Below are positions 7,606-15,292 of a DNA stretch of 24,537 nucleotides, one piece after another. Origin of the DNA: an uncultured Chloroflexota bacterium. Its GTDB lineage: Bacteria > Chloroflexota > Chloroflexia > Chloroflexales > Roseiflexaceae. The stretch covers positions 1 through 24,537 of the forward strand of contig CALFIC010000003.1 of the NCBI GenBank assembly GCA_937876225.1, in the 5' to 3' direction. Each line of letters begins with the position of its first letter. Within the stretch, counting starts at the first letter, position 1. The notes below the pieces were generated by a model that did not search any database, was not told the DNA's origin, and saw nothing but the letters and a program-made list of their open reading frames with translations. The position numbers and the translations under genes were made by a program.

Positions 7606-7641
7606 CAGGGTACCAATAGATGACAATCTACTGATACCCTG
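7606..7641 (-). terminator. Long hairpin, probable terminator of the serine hydrolase gene
   Basis: In minus-strand RNA this forms a continuous 16-bp stem with a UGUC tetraloop. Two of its pairs are G-U wobbles that appear as C/A mismatches on the plus strand. It lies 10 bp after the stop codon of the serine hydrolase gene. The sequence after it is U-rich but has no unbroken U-run, so termination efficiency is uncertain and it may act as an mRNA 3'-end stabiliser. Confidence 0.7.
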
Positions 7642-7650
7642 CCCAAAAAA

Positions 7651-9096
7651 CTATTTGTTTTGGGGGACAAACGCACTATAAATCAACTGTGCAAAGCCAC
7701 CAATAGCCGGACCAGCAACTGAGTCCAACAGGAAGCCGCCGTTTTCGGTGATATCACGATACACATAAATCGCCATCAAGAAGTGCTGCTTGTCTGGAGT
7801 GGTCACGATGCCTACATCAGCCTGCATATCTTCGATCCAGCCGCTTTTGTGAGATACATAGGCATCGGCAGGCAAGCCTGATATCATGCGGGTATCATCA
7901 GCGTTGTCATGCATCAATGCCAGCATTTCGCCACAGCGATTGGCATTCAGTGTGTCGGGGTATAATTTGAGCAATTCACCATTCCCTTGGCTACAGTGAT
8001 AGAGCTCGATAAATACTTTTGACATCTCGGCTGGGGTCGTCCGCAACATGGGGTCGGCATCAGTATTGGGTGGCGGGCCTTCGATTTTGGGACCCTTGAC
8101 GATATTGTATTTGAGTACCCCTACCAAGAAATCCCGTCCTTCATATGGCATATTTTGGTAGGTGTGTTCGAACCCCAAGGCTTTAAACATTTTGTTCATG
8201 TCTTGGGCACCGAGATAGGCGGCTTCAGTACCATCACCATCAACACTCGTTGCAAGCATTTTGTTAGCAGCGAGATTGTCACTATCGACAATCATGCGCC
8301 GCATCCACCCTTTTTGGGCATCATTAAACTCGCTGATTTTAGAGTAGGCATGCACCAAAATCGGCACCTTCATGACACTCGCACCCGAAAAAACGCTTTT
8401 TTCGTTGAGCGTCGTCACCACTTCGTCGGTATCAAGATTGTAGACATATACACCCACAACCCCAGGCCAAGCACTCGCCATTTTGGTAATTTCCGCAGTC
8501 AGTAGTTCGGGGCTTGGTTTTATTGGCGTCGTTGAAGGCACCAACGGCAATGTCACCGAAATCGCATTACTTGCCAACGACGAGGTAATGCGATCCTCGG
8601 CGGCTTTGGTATCAATTGATTGCGCCACATCACTCACAAACCGCACATTAAATGGGTCAGCGCTTTGTGTTACCGTAATTCCTGAAGTCGCAGTAACCGT
8701 AGTGTTGAGTGACGCTATTTGTTGTTGGATTTCCGCATTATCAAACCGCACCACCGGGGTTACTTTCGCATTGGTAGTAGCATGCAACACCGCATCTGCA
8801 GTAGCTTGTTGATCAAGCGCCACTGTAAACGTCAAGGTGTGGGTAATATCACCGGTCAATACGGTCAGTTCACGTTTGGGCAACGTAAGACTCGCTAAAG
8901 TCGTCGTCACTTGTGCGAGATTCTTCCCCGAAAATGCCACATCATTGACCGACACACCCGCTGCAACGGTAGGTTCTGCAGTTGGCGACGGTACAACGGT
9001 CATCGTTGGCACAATCGGCGCTGATTGCCCACAACTCACTAATAAACCTAACACGACGAACATCACCCACATCAAGTGTTTTTGCATATACCGCAT
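7651..9096 (-). CDS. Lipoprotein with PG_binding_4-like region and class A beta-lactamase-like serine hydrolase domain
   Basis: A 481-aa predicted lipoprotein (hydrophobic signal, lipobox LLVSC with C22) with a short Pro/Thr linker. Residues about 45-190 resemble the YoaR/VanW-associated peptidoglycan-binding region (pattern GVSVNDVAFSGKNLAQV, later RFDNAEIQQQI and SIDTKAAEDRI). Residues about 196-478 form a class A beta-lactamase/penicillin-binding fold: S240-VMK243 is the SxxK motif, S272-D-N274 is the SDN motif and K417-S-G is the KTG equivalent. The Glu166-type omega-loop general base is not evident, so beta-lactam hydrolysis is uncertain; a wall-remodelling hydrolase or penicillin-binding relative is as likely. 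It acts outside the membrane. The start ATG has only a weak AGG upstream; an in-frame ATG three codons on is an alternative. Confidence 0.85.
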   Translation of the reverse strand: MRYMQKHLMWVMFVVLGLLVSCGQSAPIVPTMTVVPSPTAEPTVAAGVSVNDVAFSGKNLAQVTTTLASLTLPKRELTVLTGDITHTLTFTVALDQQATADAVLHATTNAKVTPVVRFDNAEIQQQIASLNTTVTATSGITVTQSADPFNVRFVSDVAQSIDTKAAEDRITSSLASNAISVTLPLVPSTTPIKPSPELLTAEITKMASAWPGVVGVYVYNLDTDEVVTTLNEKSVFSGASVMKVPILVHAYSKISEFNDAQKGWMRRMIVDSDNLAANKMLATSVDGDGTEAAYLGAQDMNKMFKALGFEHTYQNMPYEGRDFLVGVLKYNIVKGPKIEGPPPNTDADPMLRTTPAEMSKVFIELYHCSQGNGELLKLYPDTLNANRCGEMLALMHDNADDTRMISGLPADAYVSHKSGWIEDMQADVGIVTTPDKQHFLMAIYVYRDITENGGFLLDSVAGPAIGGFAQLIYSAFVPQNK

Positions 9097-9132
9097 CTAC
9101 TACATACCTGTTGAAAAAATTACTATTGTAAA

Positions 9133-9141
9133 ATTATCACA
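9133..9141 (-). promoter_or_regulatory. Possible extended -10 promoter of the serine hydrolase gene
   Basis: Minus-strand TGTGATAAT (TGn plus GATAAT) lies 37 nt before the start codon in a very AT-rich gap of 118 bp. The -35 region is weak. The gap also holds the terminator of the preceding aldo/keto reductase gene. Confidence 0.35.
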
Positions 9142-9157
9142 ATTTCGCAAATGATGC

Positions 9158-9189
9158 AAAAAAATGGGCCAACGCAATAGCGCTGACCC
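9158..9189 (-). terminator. Intrinsic terminator of the oxidoreductase pair
   Basis: The 10-bp stem at 9166-9189 has a UAUU loop and is fully paired in minus-strand RNA once two G-U wobbles are allowed. It is followed by seven U residues (A-run 9158-9164). It lies about 25 bp after the aldo/keto reductase stop. Confidence 0.9.
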
Positions 9190-9214
9190 ACAATCGCTAT
9201 CAGAGTGACAGCAC

Positions 9215-10183
9215 TTAGCGGCTGTCGCTCTTGAGTTCGAGCCATGCCATTTCGGCGGCAGTCAAGCGCACTTCGCTGGCTGCCACATTGGCTTTGTACT
9301 CGGCTGAGGTCTGACAGCCCACCAACGCAAAGATGTTGAGTGGGTAGCTCATCACATAGGCAGTGGCGATTTGGGGGATGGTCAAGCCTTTTTCGTCGGC
9401 CAATTGTTGGACGCGATCGAGGCGCTTGAAGTTGTCGTCGTTGGCGTACACCGTCACTGCCAGCTTGTCGAGGTAGGTCTCGAAGGTGCTGACGTTGTCA
9501 CGGCGCAAACGCCCCGAAAAGAAGCCACCGGCCAAGCTCGACCAGGTAAACAACGGCATCTGCAATTGGCCGTAGTATTCGCGAGCGGGGGCTTGGTCAG
9601 CAGCGCTGATGCTGATACAACCATCCCAGGGTGGGCAGTTTTGTACGGCCAAGGTGAAGTTGGGGCTACTGGCAATGAAGGGCGCCAAGCCGTGCGCAGC
9701 AGCGTACTCGTTGGCTTCGGCGACACGGGTGTGGCTCCAGTTTGAACCACCGTATGCCAGGATGCGACCAGCCTTGAGGTGGTCGTTGAGGGTTTCGACG
9801 ATCGGACCAACCGGTACCGACGGATCGTCGCGGTGGAGCAAATAAATGTCGATGTGGTCGATTTTGAAGCGGGCTAGTGAATCATAGATGTCACTGGTGA
9901 TGTCCCAGGGGGTCACGCGCTTGCGATCTTGGCTGAGGTGGGCACCTTTGCCGATGATGTTGACTTTGTTGCGATTACCACGTTCGCGCATCCAGCGCCC
10001 AAAGGTGCGCTCGTTGTCGCCACCACCATAGACATGGGCGGTGTCAAAGGTGTTACAACCGGCATCAAGGACTTCGTCGAGCAAATGGAAACAAGCCGGG
10101 ACATTGTCGGACGAAATCATCACGCTGCCTTGGACCAAGCGTGATACTGGTTTTTCGACGCCAGGAATTTTACCGTACTGCAT
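9215..10183 (-). CDS. Aldo/keto reductase
   Basis: A 322-aa NAD(P)H-dependent oxidoreductase of the AKR TIM-barrel family. The catalytic tetrad is in place: D47 (FDTA), Y52 (HVYGGGDNE), K79 (IIGKG) and H117 (YLLHRDD). GRILAYGGSNW and the C-terminal cofactor-binding segments are also present. The ATG at 10183 is preferred because AAAGGA lies 6 nt before it; an ATG two codons upstream (10189) touches that ribosome site directly. The gene follows the Gfo/Idh/MocA oxidoreductase by about 30 bp, and the pair probably acts on a related sugar or polyol. The substrate cannot be told. Confidence 0.9.
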   Translation of the reverse strand: MQYGKIPGVEKPVSRLVQGSVMISSDNVPACFHLLDEVLDAGCNTFDTAHVYGGGDNERTFGRWMRERGNRNKVNIIGKGAHLSQDRKRVTPWDITSDIYDSLARFKIDHIDIYLLHRDDPSVPVGPIVETLNDHLKAGRILAYGGSNWSHTRVAEANEYAAAHGLAPFIASSPNFTLAVQNCPPWDGCISISAADQAPAREYYGQLQMPLFTWSSLAGGFFSGRLRRDNVSTFETYLDKLAVTVYANDDNFKRLDRVQQLADEKGLTIPQIATAYVMSYPLNIFALVGCQTSAEYKANVAASEVRLTAAEMAWLELKSDSR

Positions 10184-10214
10184 TGTCATTCCTTTTCTGT
10201 GTAAAAAGTACTAC

Positions 10215-11201
10215 CTACTCCATTGGATAGCGCAAACCCCAGACAGCGCGAATCCGGTCCATGGCTTCCATGGTGTGCATCGTATCGCTCCACGGCATGA
10301 TATCGCTCTCAATACGTTTTTCGCGCAACAAACGACCCACTTCAGCAGCTTCGTAGTGGTAACCATTGCCATCAAAGGGCAACTCGATGACTTCGCTTTT
10401 ACCGCCCTTGGTAAGCGTCAAGCGTTTGCAGGCAAACCACGGTGATTCGAGGCGAATCTGGCCTTCGGTGCCCATGATTGTTGTTTCCATGGGAGTCGTA
10501 GTGCGTACGCCGGTCGAGAAGTAAGCCAAACGGCCATTGGCAAAGCTCATCACGGCAGCACCTTGTTCGTCGACGCCCGTCGAACCGATTTCGGCGATAC
10601 CAGTGGCGGCAATCGCATCACCGAGCAGCATCACCGACAGCGACACACAATAGACGCCGACGTCGAGCAAGCCACCACCCGCCAGATTACGGTCAAACAA
10701 GCGCCCGCTGGGGTTGACGTCGGTACGGAAGCCGAAATCGGACTGGATCATGCGCACTTCGCCAATCGCGCCTTCGTTGATGAGGGCCACTGCTTTGCGC
10801 ACAATCGGCAAAAAGCGCGTCCACATTGCTTCCATCAAGGGCACATTGGCAGCCTTGGCGGCATCAATCATGGTGCGGGCTTGGGCGGCATTCACCGCGA
10901 ATGGTTTTTCACACAACACCGCTTTACCGGCAGCAATACAGCGCAATGTGTCTTCCATGTGACTCGGATGTGGGGTGGCCACATAAATCGCATCGACGTC
11001 AGCATCATTGGCGAGATCGGCATAGGTGGCGTGAGCGCGAGCTACATTGTACTTACTCGCAAAGCGTTGGGCTGATTCGGCACTGCGTGAACCCACTGCC
11101 ACGAGGACTGCGTCGGGGTCAGCACGTAACCCTTCGGCAAAAACCCCGGCAATGCGCCCCGTCCCCAAAATCCCCCAACGAATTGGCGCGTTCGTCGTCA
11201 T
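10215..11201 (-). CDS. Gfo/Idh/MocA family NAD(P)-dependent oxidoreductase
   Basis: A 328-aa cytosolic dehydrogenase. The N-terminal Rossmann fold has GILGTGRIA at 10-18; VATPHPSH leads to the family EKP signature at 98-100; the C-terminal alpha/beta domain carries GGLLDVGVYCVSL with the presumed catalytic Asp at 180. The overall pattern is closest to the dihydrodiol dehydrogenase/sugar oxidoreductase branch. The start is well supported by AAGGAG with 6 nt spacing. It is the first gene of a two-gene operon with the aldo/keto reductase, set between two terminators (11338-11374 upstream, 9158-9189 downstream). Confidence 0.92.
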   Translation of the reverse strand: MTTNAPIRWGILGTGRIAGVFAEGLRADPDAVLVAVGSRSAESAQRFASKYNVARAHATYADLANDADVDAIYVATPHPSHMEDTLRCIAAGKAVLCEKPFAVNAAQARTMIDAAKAANVPLMEAMWTRFLPIVRKAVALINEGAIGEVRMIQSDFGFRTDVNPSGRLFDRNLAGGGLLDVGVYCVSLSVMLLGDAIAATGIAEIGSTGVDEQGAAVMSFANGRLAYFSTGVRTTTPMETTIMGTEGQIRLESPWFACKRLTLTKGGKSEVIELPFDGNGYHYEAAEVGRLLREKRIESDIMPWSDTMHTMEAMDRIRAVWGLRYPME

Positions 11202-11248
11202 TGACCACTCCTTGGTAATTCGATTATCTGTTGTCTGGTGACGCCACT

Positions 11249-11254
11249 ATTGTA
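11249..11254 (-). promoter_or_regulatory. Weak -10-like box before the oxidoreductase pair
   Basis: Minus-strand TACAAT lies about 48 nt before the ATG at 11201, without a recognisable -35. Just upstream is the 8-bp palindrome ACACGTGT (11265-11272). Since a strong terminator lies at 11338-11374, a promoter is expected in this 137-bp stretch. Confidence 0.25.
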
Positions 11255-11337
11255 CAACGAATTAACACGTGTGTGGGATGACTACCGATAAAAAACTCCC
11301 CATAGCACGTACCAATTTCACGTCAGGATTTGGCCAC

Positions 11338-11374
11338 AAAAAATCCACCGCCACGCACACGTGACGGTGGATTT
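11338..11374 (-). terminator. Strong intrinsic terminator closing the polysaccharide cluster
   Basis: In minus-strand RNA a 15-bp stem (AAAUCCACCGUCACG paired with CGUGGCGGUGGAUUU) encloses a UGUG tetraloop. There is a single U-G wobble, and a run of six U follows. It lies 16 bp after the aldolase stop and marks the end of the obg-to-aldolase run. Confidence 0.93.
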
Positions 11375-11389
11375 ATCTATCAGACGTAA

Positions 11390-12433
11390 TTAGCTAATGA
11401 CTTGGTCAACGACGTCGATATTGGCTTTGCCGCCGTAGAAGTCCCACCATGGCTTGGCACCCTTGGCCAATACTTCGTTGAGGGCTTTGACGTTGGTCAC
11501 GCCACGGTCGAGCAACCAGGCTTCGAGGGCAGCAGCACCTTGGGTGGCATAGACGGGGACGCCGTCTTGCCAGGTGGCCCGACCACACAACACGCCTGAG
11601 AAATTGGTACCCGCTTGAGCGGCAATTTCGAGGGTTTCGCGGAAGATTTCGTCACTCACACCGGCGCTCAAGTAGATGAAGGGCTTGGCAGCGGCTTCGC
11701 CGGCTTCACGGAAGTAGCGCATCGTCTCGGGGATGGTGTAGGCGGTTTGACCCTTGTAGGCCCGCGTCCCTTCCACATAGGCGATATTGACGGGTACTTC
11801 GACCTTGAGGATGTCGACGCCGTAGCGGGGTTTCGAGAACTCTTGCATGTAGGCGGTGACATATTTGGGCTTGACTTTGGCGAATTCAAAGCCCTTTTCG
11901 TCGCCGAGGTTGTCGTCATATGCCAACGGCTCGAGGAAGAAGGGGATGTCGTTGGCGGCACATTCGGCGCCGACGCGCTCAATGAAGGCATGCTTGATGT
12001 CGTTGATTTTGGCATCGTCAAAGGCATTGTAATAAAGCAGAATTTTGACGCCGTTGCCACCCAATTCGACGATACGCTTGACGCTCCACTCCGACAACAA
12101 GTCGGGCAAACGTCCTTTGACGCTGACGTCGTAGCCGGTTTTTTCGTACGATACAAGCACACCTGAGCCGGGCTGGCGGGCGTTGATGGCATCCAAACCG
12201 AATTCGGGGTCCATCAAAATTGCGCTGGAATGTTGAGTCAAAATGCGCGTTACGATGGATTTGAACTGGCTCAGGTCTTGGGCAGTGGCGGTACCGTTTT
12301 CGCCCCGTGCTTTGGCGATGGATTTTTGCAATGAACCGCGTTGGTCAGCGGCTGCCGCCGCAATGACGCCATTGGCGTCGGCGCAAGCCAACAAATTATT
12401 GTACTTGCCCTTGGTCATTTTGACTTTAGTCAC
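11390..12433 (-). CDS. Class I aldolase, tagatose-1,6-bisphosphate aldolase (LacD) type
   Basis: A 347-aa Schiff-base aldolase. The probable start is GTG at 12433, because GAGGAG lies 6 nt before it; reading from further upstream (12460) crosses a hairpin. The lysine expected to form the Schiff base is K210 in DILKVEVPV. E168 in FFLEPL, the AAADQRGSL segment near 27-35 and the phosphate-binding end (YLSAGVS, GVLCGRATW) match the LacD/class I FBP aldolase family. It should cleave tagatose- or fructose-1,6-bisphosphate (or a related ketose phosphate) to triose phosphates. It closes the polysaccharide cluster, where it may feed central carbon metabolism or simply share the transcript. No other lac or tagatose genes are present. 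Confidence 0.9.
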   Translation of the reverse strand: MTKVKMTKGKYNNLLACADANGVIAAAAADQRGSLQKSIAKARGENGTATAQDLSQFKSIVTRILTQHSSAILMDPEFGLDAINARQPGSGVLVSYEKTGYDVSVKGRLPDLLSEWSVKRIVELGGNGVKILLYYNAFDDAKINDIKHAFIERVGAECAANDIPFFLEPLAYDDNLGDEKGFEFAKVKPKYVTAYMQEFSKPRYGVDILKVEVPVNIAYVEGTRAYKGQTAYTIPETMRYFREAGEAAAKPFIYLSAGVSDEIFRETLEIAAQAGTNFSGVLCGRATWQDGVPVYATQGAAALEAWLLDRGVTNVKALNEVLAKGAKPWWDFYGGKANIDVVDQVIS

Positions 12434-12445
12434 CACAAACTCCTC

Positions 12446-12460
12446 GTGCCACAATGGCAC
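12446..12460 (-). promoter_or_regulatory. Hairpin next to the aldolase ribosome site
   Basis: GTGCCA and TGGCAC (6-bp perfect stem, 3-nt loop) lie immediately upstream of the aldolase GAGGAG, in the 27-bp gap after the PAP2-like gene. It leaves the ribosome site unpaired. A stabilising or processing element is possible. Confidence 0.45.
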
Positions 12461-13093
12461 CTACACAATAATATAGTGATATACCCCATAGACCACCGTC
12501 GTGGCCAAAATCGTCCCCGCAATGACTTGCCCGAGGGTGTGGTTGCGCGTATGCAACCGCGACCAGGCAACTGCGACGACAATGCACCAGAAGACGGCTC
12601 CGAGGCTGCGCGATTGCAACGTTGCAATAGTCGCCACTGCAGCAATCGCCGAGGCGTGCATACTGATTTTCCACCATAAATTCACAATACCGCACAACAC
12701 CGAAATCAACAAGAATGAGGCGGCCAGTGCGAGTACCGAAGCCGGTGCATTATACACAGAGAGGATAGTTACTGCAACTATCATCGAAATCCCACCCAAC
12801 AAAAAGGCTTCGTTGCGCTCTTGGCGATGCGACATTTCAGGGTCGCTGAGTCGTCCTTGCGCCAAGCGGATTTCGTACAAAATCACCACCGGGATGATTT
12901 GGATGCACATGGTAATCAGCACCCATTTGGCACCCGTAGCAAAGCCTTCTGGTACATTCAGGGCTGCAATCAGATTGCTTGCCAGCACCGCAAATAGTGG
13001 TGAAAAGTATTTGGAAAGAATCAACGCAACACGATCGCGCGTGCTGTGGGCTTCCAACATGATTTTGGGGTACGATTCAACCGGTTGCGACAT
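12461..13093 (-). CDS. PAP2-like integral membrane protein, degenerate active site
   Basis: A 210-aa membrane protein with about five hydrophobic segments (about 30-47, 55-74, 98-113, 118-138 and 165-210 in two parts). The start at 13093 is chosen because GGAGAAGAG lies upstream and the N-terminal extension in the longer frame overlaps the neighbouring glycosyltransferase. Vestiges of the PAP2 phosphatase motifs can be read: SMHAS at 144-148 in place of PSGH, and SRxxxxxH (S178, R179, H185) with Gln189 where the family usually has Asp. A lipid phosphatase acting on polyprenyl diphosphate would fit this cluster, but the substitutions make activity uncertain. It lies 19 bp after the glycosyltransferase gene. 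Confidence 0.7.
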   Translation of the reverse strand: MSQPVESYPKIMLEAHSTRDRVALILSKYFSPLFAVLASNLIAALNVPEGFATGAKWVLITMCIQIIPVVILYEIRLAQGRLSDPEMSHRQERNEAFLLGGISMIVAVTILSVYNAPASVLALAASFLLISVLCGIVNLWWKISMHASAIAAVATIATLQSRSLGAVFWCIVVAVAWSRLHTRNHTLGQVIAGTILATTVVYGVYHYIIV

Positions 13094-13112
13094 ACGTGCT
13101 CTTCTCCAGACG

Positions 13113-14276
13113 TTATGTTGCGCACAAACGCGCATATTGCTGTAGCACCTGTTGGGCAGCTGATTCCCAACGAAAAAGAGTCGCCTGCATTGGCCCAGTT
13201 GTGCGCAACGTCGCGCGGATTGGATCATCGTGTGTCAGCACGACTAATTGGTTTGCCATCATTTCGCTATCCGTAGGCGCCACGCTCAACGCAGCAGTAC
13301 CGACAACTTCGGGGAGACTCGACACATTTGACACCAATGTCGGAGTACCGCACGCTAATGCCTCGAGTGGCGGTAAGCCAAATCCTTCGTAAATCGACGG
13401 ATAGACAAAACCCCACGCGAGATTATACAACGCCGGTAAATCTTTGTCATCTACAAAATCAATGAATCGCACAAATTCACTGATTCCGAGCCGCTCCGGA
13501 GTCGCAATAATATCTTCGAACATCCAGCCTTTGCGCCCAAACACCAACAACGGCGGCATATCAGCCGCCAATTGGCGGGCCTTGGCATAGGCTTCAAACA
13601 AGCGCACGTAGTTTTTGCGCGGCTCGAGCGTCCCACCCGTCAACAAAAACCGCGCCGGCAAGTGGTATTTGTCGCGAATCGGCGCAATCATCGCCTCGGA
13701 CATTGGCACAAATTGGCCACCTACCGCCGCATAGACCACTTCGATGCGGGCAGGATCGACATGGAGCAAATTGACCAAATCGTTTTTGGTCGAAATCGAG
13801 TCAGCAAAAATCGCACTAGCGCTGGCAAGTGATGGCGGCACCGCTTCGGTCAAATAACGCGCCACCCCTGGCACCGCACATTCGGGATGCACCAAATACG
13901 ACAAATCGTGGATAGTCACAATTCCCGGCTTGCCGGTCGGTGGCAAGACAAAATCCGGCGCATGCACCAGATCTATTGCTCCCGTCAACCATTCGATGCG
14001 CAACGGCACCTTGAGACGATGCCAAAACTGCGTCAGCCGCCGTGGTGGCAACGGGATAGCGAGGGTTTTTGTGCCAGCCCGCAACGCCACTAGTTCGGCA
14101 ATATCCGCCTGGTAGGGCGGTTTTTGACCAGGCCAGCCTGACGCATAACAAAGCACAAATTGATAGTTAGCAGGGGCAGCCAGCAATACCGCACGAATTA
14201 ATTCACGGGTATAACGCCCAATCCCCGCGCCTTGCCAGGCCCCCGCCGTATAATCAATAGCCACACGCACCGTCAT
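13113..14276 (-). CDS. GT4 family glycosyltransferase
   Basis: A 387-aa GT-B fold glycosyltransferase. N-terminal GAGIGRYTREL (17-27) and TIHDLSYL (121-128) belong to the acceptor half. The donor half has GTLEPRKN (215-222) and the E-x7-E motif EGFGLPPLE (E297, E305), then ACGTPTLVSN. It is a retaining, nucleotide-sugar-dependent enzyme that probably works on the cytosolic face to extend the polysaccharide repeat unit. It overlaps the membrane protein gene upstream by 4 bp (ATGA at 14273-14276), indicating coupling. Its closest relative in the window is the GT4 at 21718-22851. Sugar and linkage cannot be predicted. Confidence 0.93.
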   Translation of the reverse strand: MTVRVAIDYTAGAWQGAGIGRYTRELIRAVLLAAPANYQFVLCYASGWPGQKPPYQADIAELVALRAGTKTLAIPLPPRRLTQFWHRLKVPLRIEWLTGAIDLVHAPDFVLPPTGKPGIVTIHDLSYLVHPECAVPGVARYLTEAVPPSLASASAIFADSISTKNDLVNLLHVDPARIEVVYAAVGGQFVPMSEAMIAPIRDKYHLPARFLLTGGTLEPRKNYVRLFEAYAKARQLAADMPPLLVFGRKGWMFEDIIATPERLGISEFVRFIDFVDDKDLPALYNLAWGFVYPSIYEGFGLPPLEALACGTPTLVSNVSSLPEVVGTAALSVAPTDSEMMANQLVVLTHDDPIRATLRTTGPMQATLFRWESAAQQVLQQYARLCAT

Positions 14277-15292
14277 CGCCGTTTACTCACTATGTACAAA
14301 ATCGTCCCAAAAATAATGATGCTCCAGAAATTAATCAACCGATCAAGTAACGTGACCGCCAATGCCACGTGCCGTGTCACATGCACCATAGTGACCAGCA
14401 CTGCCGTGACGGCCCCTTCGACCAACCCCAACCCCGCCGGCGTAAAGGGCACCACCGTCAATAACGACGAGGCCAGCGACACAAAAATCACCAACGACAA
14501 CGGCAACGACAAGCCGAGGTTGTGCATCGACACAATCACAAAGTAGAGCCGGCACCCTTCGAGCAACCAAATCACCAACGTCAAGCCAATCAACCCCGGC
14601 AGAATTTGGGGATTGAATGATTGCAAGGCAGTAGCCGAAAACTGCGTATAGCGCTCTTGGAAACGTGCCGGAATGTAGCGTTGCGCGATGGGGCCCAACC
14701 AGCGTAGGCTCATCAGCAATATCACAATCACGGCGACTAAGCCCGCACCAACCCAAAACAACCACTGCATCTCGGGCGGGACATGCGTGCCAAACAACGC
14801 CATCCCCGAAATCACCAAAAAGGTGAACAAACCCAACATATCAAGCAAACGCTCGGCAAACACCGTACCAACCGTGGCCGAAAACGACACATCGCCGTTG
14901 TGTTTGAGCAGATAACCGCGATAGACGTCACCTAATTTGGCAGGCACCACACAATTCACAAACCACGACAAGTAGATGTATTCCATCAAAGCTGGCAACG
15001 ACGCCCAACTGCCGCGGGCGGCTTTGGGAGCGATATCGGCATGCTCAAGGAGCATCCGCCAGCGCAAGGCCCGTAGCGGAAAGGTCAGATAAAAGACGCC
15101 CAAGGCTACAAATAGATATTTAACGTCGGTTTCACGCATGGTGGCCCAGGTCTCAGCAACACTGACATCGAGGCTCCGAAAGACGAAAAAAATCAAGGCT
15201 GCGGCCAGCCCAAACGATACCCACGTACGCGGGCGGCGCAAGGCATCCAGCAACGAAAATCCACGCTCACTGGTATTGTTTTTAGCATCCAT
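14273..15292 (-). CDS. UPF0104/LPG-synthase-TM-like integral membrane protein
   Basis: A 339-aa membrane protein with about eight hydrophobic segments, similar to the lysylphosphatidylglycerol synthase membrane region family (UPF0104, also related to AglD-type proteins). Recognisable features are the RALRWRMLL segment after the second membrane helix, WFVNCVVPAKLGDVYRGYLL, FAERLLDMLGL and PFTPAGLGLVEG. The start at 15292 (MDAKNN) is chosen because the 47-residue extension of the longer frame lies inside the epimerase gene and looks non-native. The start overlaps the epimerase stop by 11 bp. Such proteins often sit in polysaccharide clusters, possibly moving or modifying lipid-linked glycans; the role here is inferred. 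No soluble LPG synthase domain is fused. Confidence 0.85.
   Translation of the reverse strand: MDAKNNTSERGFSLLDALRRPRTWVSFGLAAALIFFVFRSLDVSVAETWATMRETDVKYLFVALGVFYLTFPLRALRWRMLLEHADIAPKAARGSWASLPALMEYIYLSWFVNCVVPAKLGDVYRGYLLKHNGDVSFSATVGTVFAERLLDMLGLFTFLVISGMALFGTHVPPEMQWLFWVGAGLVAVIVILLMSLRWLGPIAQRYIPARFQERYTQFSATALQSFNPQILPGLIGLTLVIWLLEGCRLYFVIVSMHNLGLSLPLSLVIFVSLASSLLTVVPFTPAGLGLVEGAVTAVLVTMVHVTRHVALAVTLLDRLINFWSIIIFGTILYIVSKRR

Noticed and set aside
7651..9096. Antibiotic-resistance beta-lactamase
   Set aside because: Although SxxK, SDN and KSG are present, the protein is a lipoprotein with a wall-binding-type N-terminal region and no clear omega-loop Glu, so a resistance function is not supported.
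12501..13145. Plus-strand open frame (214 aa) opposite the PAP2-like gene
   Set aside because: It lies antisense to the PAP2-like membrane protein and the end of the glycosyltransferase gene, has no signature, and the minus-strand gene has a ribosome site and operon spacing.
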